Positions 60,986 through 64,000 of a stretch of DNA of 64,000 bases are shown in pieces. Each line of letters begins with the position of its first letter. Position 1 is the stretch's first letter. This DNA comes from Bacillota bacterium (GTDB lineage: Bacteria; Bacillota; Clostridia; Lachnospirales; Lachnospiraceae): the NCBI GenBank assembly GCA_023414875.1, contig JAEZMV010000021.1, positions 248,001 to 312,000 on the forward strand. Direction: 5' to 3'. A model generated the notes under the pieces. The model did not search any database, had not been told where the DNA came from, and was given only the letters and a program-made list of their open reading frames with translations. The position numbers and the translations under genes were made by a program.

Positions 60986-61648
60986 TTATTGCTGATGTGA
61001 CTTTATCATCACCATAATCAAATACACTCCCAATCCATAAAATGGTGTCAATACGCAAACCGCAAGATTGGGACCTATGTTACTTATATTATCCATCTTT
61101 GATAATACAATCACTACCTCAAAAAGAGAAATTAACAAGCTTAAGGGTATCACTATTTTCTGTAAAACATTTATTATTTCTATTCCGGACTTTTTCCCTG
61201 ACAATAATACTCCTGTTCCACAAAACAAACATAGAAGTAATGCTGATTGAATATCAAGGAAAAATGCTATCGTTGTAATACTAGTTTCATTTGTTGAGAT
61301 AGCTAAAAACGCAACCGAAAGTATAGCCATAAAAATGCCAATAATATACTGCAGCTTATTTCCTTTTTTTGTAATTTCATTTTCCTTCATAAGAGCCATA
61401 ATGTTTTCCTCCGCTTTTAAAGAATAACCCTCATCTGATAAATTTTCTCCAGATAATAGTTCATTTACATTAATATTGAGAGCTTCACACAGTGGCTTTA
61501 GTCTTGTAATATCAGGAAGTCCATTTCCACACTCCCATTTTGATATTGTTTTATCAGTAACATCTATCATCTCTGCTAGTTCTTTCTGCGTCATACCTAA
61601 TGATTTACGTTTCTGTGATATAAAACCTCCTACTTTAACCTGATCCAT
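60986..61648 (-). CDS. XRE-family regulator with membrane domain
   Basis: A 220-residue protein. Residues 6-62 are a helix-turn-helix (SQKRKSLGMTQKELAEMIDV, KTISKWECGNGLPDITRLKP). Residues 100-215 hold four hydrophobic helices (LQYIIGIFMAILSVAFLAIS and others). Membrane-bound XRE regulators of this type are common in Clostridia; the signal is unknown. GGGAGC precedes the start. Confidence 0.88.
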   Translation of the reverse strand: MDQVKVGGFISQKRKSLGMTQKELAEMIDVTDKTISKWECGNGLPDITRLKPLCEALNINVNELLSGENLSDEGYSLKAEENIMALMKENEITKKGNKLQYIIGIFMAILSVAFLAISTNETSITTIAFFLDIQSALLLCLFCGTGVLLSGKKSGIEIINVLQKIVIPLSLLISLFEVVIVLSKMDNISNIGPNLAVCVLTPFYGLGVYLIMVMIKSHQQ

Positions 61649-61826
61649 AGTATTTTGCTCCCTCGTTAATAATTAAGCTGCATGCGTCTTATAATCGAAT
61701 ATTAACGAATGAACGGACAAAATACAATCCTTAATTAGTAGAATTGATCTCTACCCCACGAATAATCAGATTCTCCACTTCTTTTTCTCCGAATACGTCA
61801 ACCTACCGTAAATTCTATACGTGCCT

Positions 61827-63743
61827 CTATTCGAGCTCAAGTCCACCGGTATAAAGCTGATAATATCTTCCCTTTTCCTTAATCAGCGCCTCATGATCAC
61901 CACGCTCAATAATTCTACCCTGCTCCAATACCATAATAACATCGGAATTTCGAATGGTTGACAGACGATGGGCAATTACAAATACGGTTCTTCCCTCCAT
62001 GAGCTTATCCATACCCGCCTGCACTAACGCCTCTGTTCTGGTATCAATACTGGAGGTAGCCTCATCAAGAATTAATACCGGAGGATCGGCGATCGCAGCC
62101 CTGGCGATGGAGATCAGCTGTCGTTGTCCCTGGGATAGGTTTGCTCCATCACCGGTCAGCATAGTATCATAGCCCAACGGTAAATGCTTGATAAATTGAT
62201 CGGCATTGGCAAGCTTTGCGGCAGCTTTAACCTCCTCCTCTGTGGCATCCAGTTTTCCGTAACGGATATTATCTGCTACCGTACCGGTGAATAAATGAGT
62301 GTCCTGCAGAACAATGCCTAAGCTTCTTCTTAAATCATCCTTTTTAATCTTATTGATATTAATACCATCGTATCGTATCTTACCATCCTGTATATCGTAG
62401 AAACGGTTTATTAAATTAGTAATGGTAGTTTTGCCGGCACCGGTTGCCCCAACAAAAGCTACCTTTTCACCGGGTCTTGCATATAGGTTAATATCATGAA
62501 GTACAATTTTCTCGTCGCTATAGCCGAAATCAACCTGATCAAATACCACATCTCCCAGTAGTCTGGTGTAGGTTATTGTTCCATCTGAATGGGGATGTTT
62601 CCAGGCCCAGATACCGGTTCTTTCCTTTACTTCTATCAGGTTGCCCTTTTCATCCTCCCTGGCATTTACTAATGTTACATAACCGTTGTCGTATTCAGGC
62701 TTAGCATCCAATAACCGAAATACCCGTTCCGCACCAGCGAGTGCCATAACGATCGAATTAAATTGCTGCGAAACCTGTGTTACCGGCTGATTAAACATTC
62801 TTGTTAGCTGTAAGAAAGCCGCCAGACCACCGATGGTAAATCCGTTAACCCCATAGATAGCCAACGAAGCACCTATCATTGCGGTAAGTACATAGTTGAT
62901 ATATCCGATATTACCCATAATAGGCATCATGATGTTAGCATATTTATTGGCATTATTAGCACTCTCATATAATTCCTCATTTAATTGATTGAATTTCTCT
63001 TTTGCTTCCTCTTCATAACAGAAAACCTTTACTACCTTCTGTCCTTCCATCATTTCTTCAATATATCCGTTTAAAGTACCGATGGATTTTTGTTGTTTTC
63101 TAAAATTAATTGCGCTCATACCACCGATCTTTTTTGCGATTGTAAGCATCATAGCTACCATAAGAAGCGCAATCAGAGTCAGAGGAATATTTAGTATAAT
63201 CATAGAAACCAATACCGTTCCAATCGTAATGATTGAGGATATTAGCTGTGGAATACTTTGAGAAATCATTTGTCTTAATGTATCCACATCATTGGTATAC
63301 AAGCTCATGATCTCCCCATGAGGATTGGTATCAAAGTATTTAATCGGCAATTTCTCCATATGGGCGAACATATCATCTCGAAAGCGTTTCAAGGTTCCTT
63401 GAGTGATAAAAACCATAATACGATTATAGGCAAAGGTGGAAAACACGCCCATAAGATAGATCAAAGCCATAACAAGTATCGCTTCCAATAAAGGCTTGTA
63501 ATTCACCGAAGTCGCATTTAAATAAGGAACGATATAATCATCAATTACATTTTTTATAAAAATCGTTCCTGCCACATTGGCAAGAGAGCTTATAATAATT
63601 AAGACGACGACACCGATGCTTTTTAGCTTATTAGCTTTCATGACATATAGCAAAAGACGTTTTAGTACCTTTAAGCTGTCCTTATCTAATTTTTTCTTCG
63701 GCATTTTATTTATATCAAATTTTTGATTCTTCTCATTATTCAT
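61827..63743 (-). CDS. ABC exporter, fused membrane and ATPase protein (second subunit)
   Basis: A 638-residue ABC half-transporter. Membrane domain with six helices at about 30-350, then an ATPase with Walker A FVGATGAGKTTITNLINRFY, signature LSQGQRQLISIARAA, Walker B LILDEATSSIDTRTE and switch His in IAHRLSTI. Its ATG lies inside the last codons of the upstream ABC gene, so they form a heterodimer of the LmrCD/YheHI type, probably exporting drugs. A poorly conserved insertion lies between the domains. Confidence 0.94.
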   Translation of the reverse strand: MNNEKNQKFDINKMPKKKLDKDSLKVLKRLLLYVMKANKLKSIGVVVLIIISSLANVAGTIFIKNVIDDYIVPYLNATSVNYKPLLEAILVMALIYLMGVFSTFAYNRIMVFITQGTLKRFRDDMFAHMEKLPIKYFDTNPHGEIMSLYTNDVDTLRQMISQSIPQLISSIITIGTVLVSMIILNIPLTLIALLMVAMMLTIAKKIGGMSAINFRKQQKSIGTLNGYIEEMMEGQKVVKVFCYEEEAKEKFNQLNEELYESANNANKYANIMMPIMGNIGYINYVLTAMIGASLAIYGVNGFTIGGLAAFLQLTRMFNQPVTQVSQQFNSIVMALAGAERVFRLLDAKPEYDNGYVTLVNAREDEKGNLIEVKERTGIWAWKHPHSDGTITYTRLLGDVVFDQVDFGYSDEKIVLHDINLYARPGEKVAFVGATGAGKTTITNLINRFYDIQDGKIRYDGININKIKKDDLRRSLGIVLQDTHLFTGTVADNIRYGKLDATEEEVKAAAKLANADQFIKHLPLGYDTMLTGDGANLSQGQRQLISIARAAIADPPVLILDEATSSIDTRTEALVQAGMDKLMEGRTVFVIAHRLSTIRNSDVIMVLEQGRIIERGDHEALIKEKGRYYQLYTGGLELE

Positions 63744-64000
63744 CTTCCTGTCCAGCTCCCTTCGTCTGTGATAAATATACTTCCCGGTAGATGCTGTTGC
63801 TTACAAGAAGTTCCTCATGGGTACCAATGCCCTCGATTCTTCCATCATTCAGTACAATAATTTTATCTGCGTTTTCGATGGAGGATATTCTTTGAGCAAT
63901 GATTAGCTTTGTTGTTCTGGGTATTTCTTCCTTTAGGGCTTTTCTTATTTTTGCGTCCGTCTTCGTATCTACAGCGCTGGTAGAATCATCAAAAATAAGA
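63736..64000 (-). CDS. ABC exporter, first subunit (5' part outside window)
   Basis: The last 88 codons of an ABC half-transporter: Walker B-region LIFDDSTSAVDTKTD, switch His region LIIAQRISSI (His replaced by Gln), and NDGRIEGIGTHEELL. Asp in place of the usual catalytic Glu after Walker B, and Gln for His, mark the degenerate site of heterodimeric exporters. Its stop codon overlaps the start of the next subunit gene by eight bases. Confidence 0.93.
   Translation of the reverse strand, partial: LIFDDSTSAVDTKTDAKIRKALKEEIPRTTKLIIAQRISSIENADKIIVLNDGRIEGIGTHEELLVSNSIYREVYLSQTKGAGQEDE

Overview
The window looks like chromosomal DNA of a low-GC, endospore-forming, anaerobic Clostridia, most likely a Lachnospiraceae species related to Lachnoclostridium. 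This rests on spoIIE, yabP, yabQ, spoVT, cwlD and two Csp-type subtilases, on strong AGGAGG ribosome binding sites, on TTGACA/TATAAT promoters, and on a clostridial ferredoxin and a desulfoferrodoxin-type domain. The genus is inference. No phage, intact insertion sequence or CRISPR array was seen. LEFT (1-13 kb), nearly all on the minus strand: a sporulation and cell-division block (spoIIE, tRNA-Met, divIC, yabQ, yabP, rqcP, HU, mazG, spoVT), then two adjacent Csp-like subtilases, one of which has lost its catalytic serine, then dtd, a deoxyinosine/uracil glycosylase and deoB. spoIIE has a 21-bp-spaced promoter of the Spo0A type and yabP a sigma-E-like promoter. MIDDLE-LEFT (13-28 kb): a PAP2 phosphatase, a glycosyltransferase, an M29 aminopeptidase, a large envelope protein with a degenerate C39-like end, a methyltransferase, a Pro/Met/Gly-repeat (possibly spore-surface) protein, and the conserved set sua5, ywlE, rpiB, DUF402 and ywmB, followed by cwlD and a GH18 SleL/YaaH-like hydrolase. 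MIDDLE (28-38 kb): a 38-bp minisatellite, an operon of a Ser/Thr kinase fused to a lysine-less ParA-like domain plus a second such protein, divergent mecA, a DUF1858 protein, a ferredoxin, a MerR regulator, and the classical gdpP-rplI-dnaB cluster (transcribed gdpP to dnaB). Upstream of gdpP lie two tandem hairpin-forming 104-bp repeats. MIDDLE-RIGHT (38-50 kb): an XRE-desulfoferrodoxin fusion regulator, an M23 peptidase, two TetR regulators with readable promoter/operator regions, a LacI regulator, a hydrolase, a chemotaxis receptor, the rpsF-ssb-rpsR operon with a duplicated rpsR 3' end, and a PadR/HAAS-domain pair. RIGHT (50-64 kb): accessory genes, namely an ABC-2 transporter with a PLD-N protein and an XRE-TPR regulator, a GNAT, two flavin-reductase-fold proteins, three AraC regulators, a MATE exporter, an XRE membrane regulator and a heterodimeric ABC exporter cut by the window end. 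The most unusual items are the Csp protease/pseudoprotease pair, the XRE-desulfoferrodoxin fusion, the kinase with lysine-less ParA-like partners, the 38-bp array, the twin hairpin repeats and the rpsR 3'-end copy.
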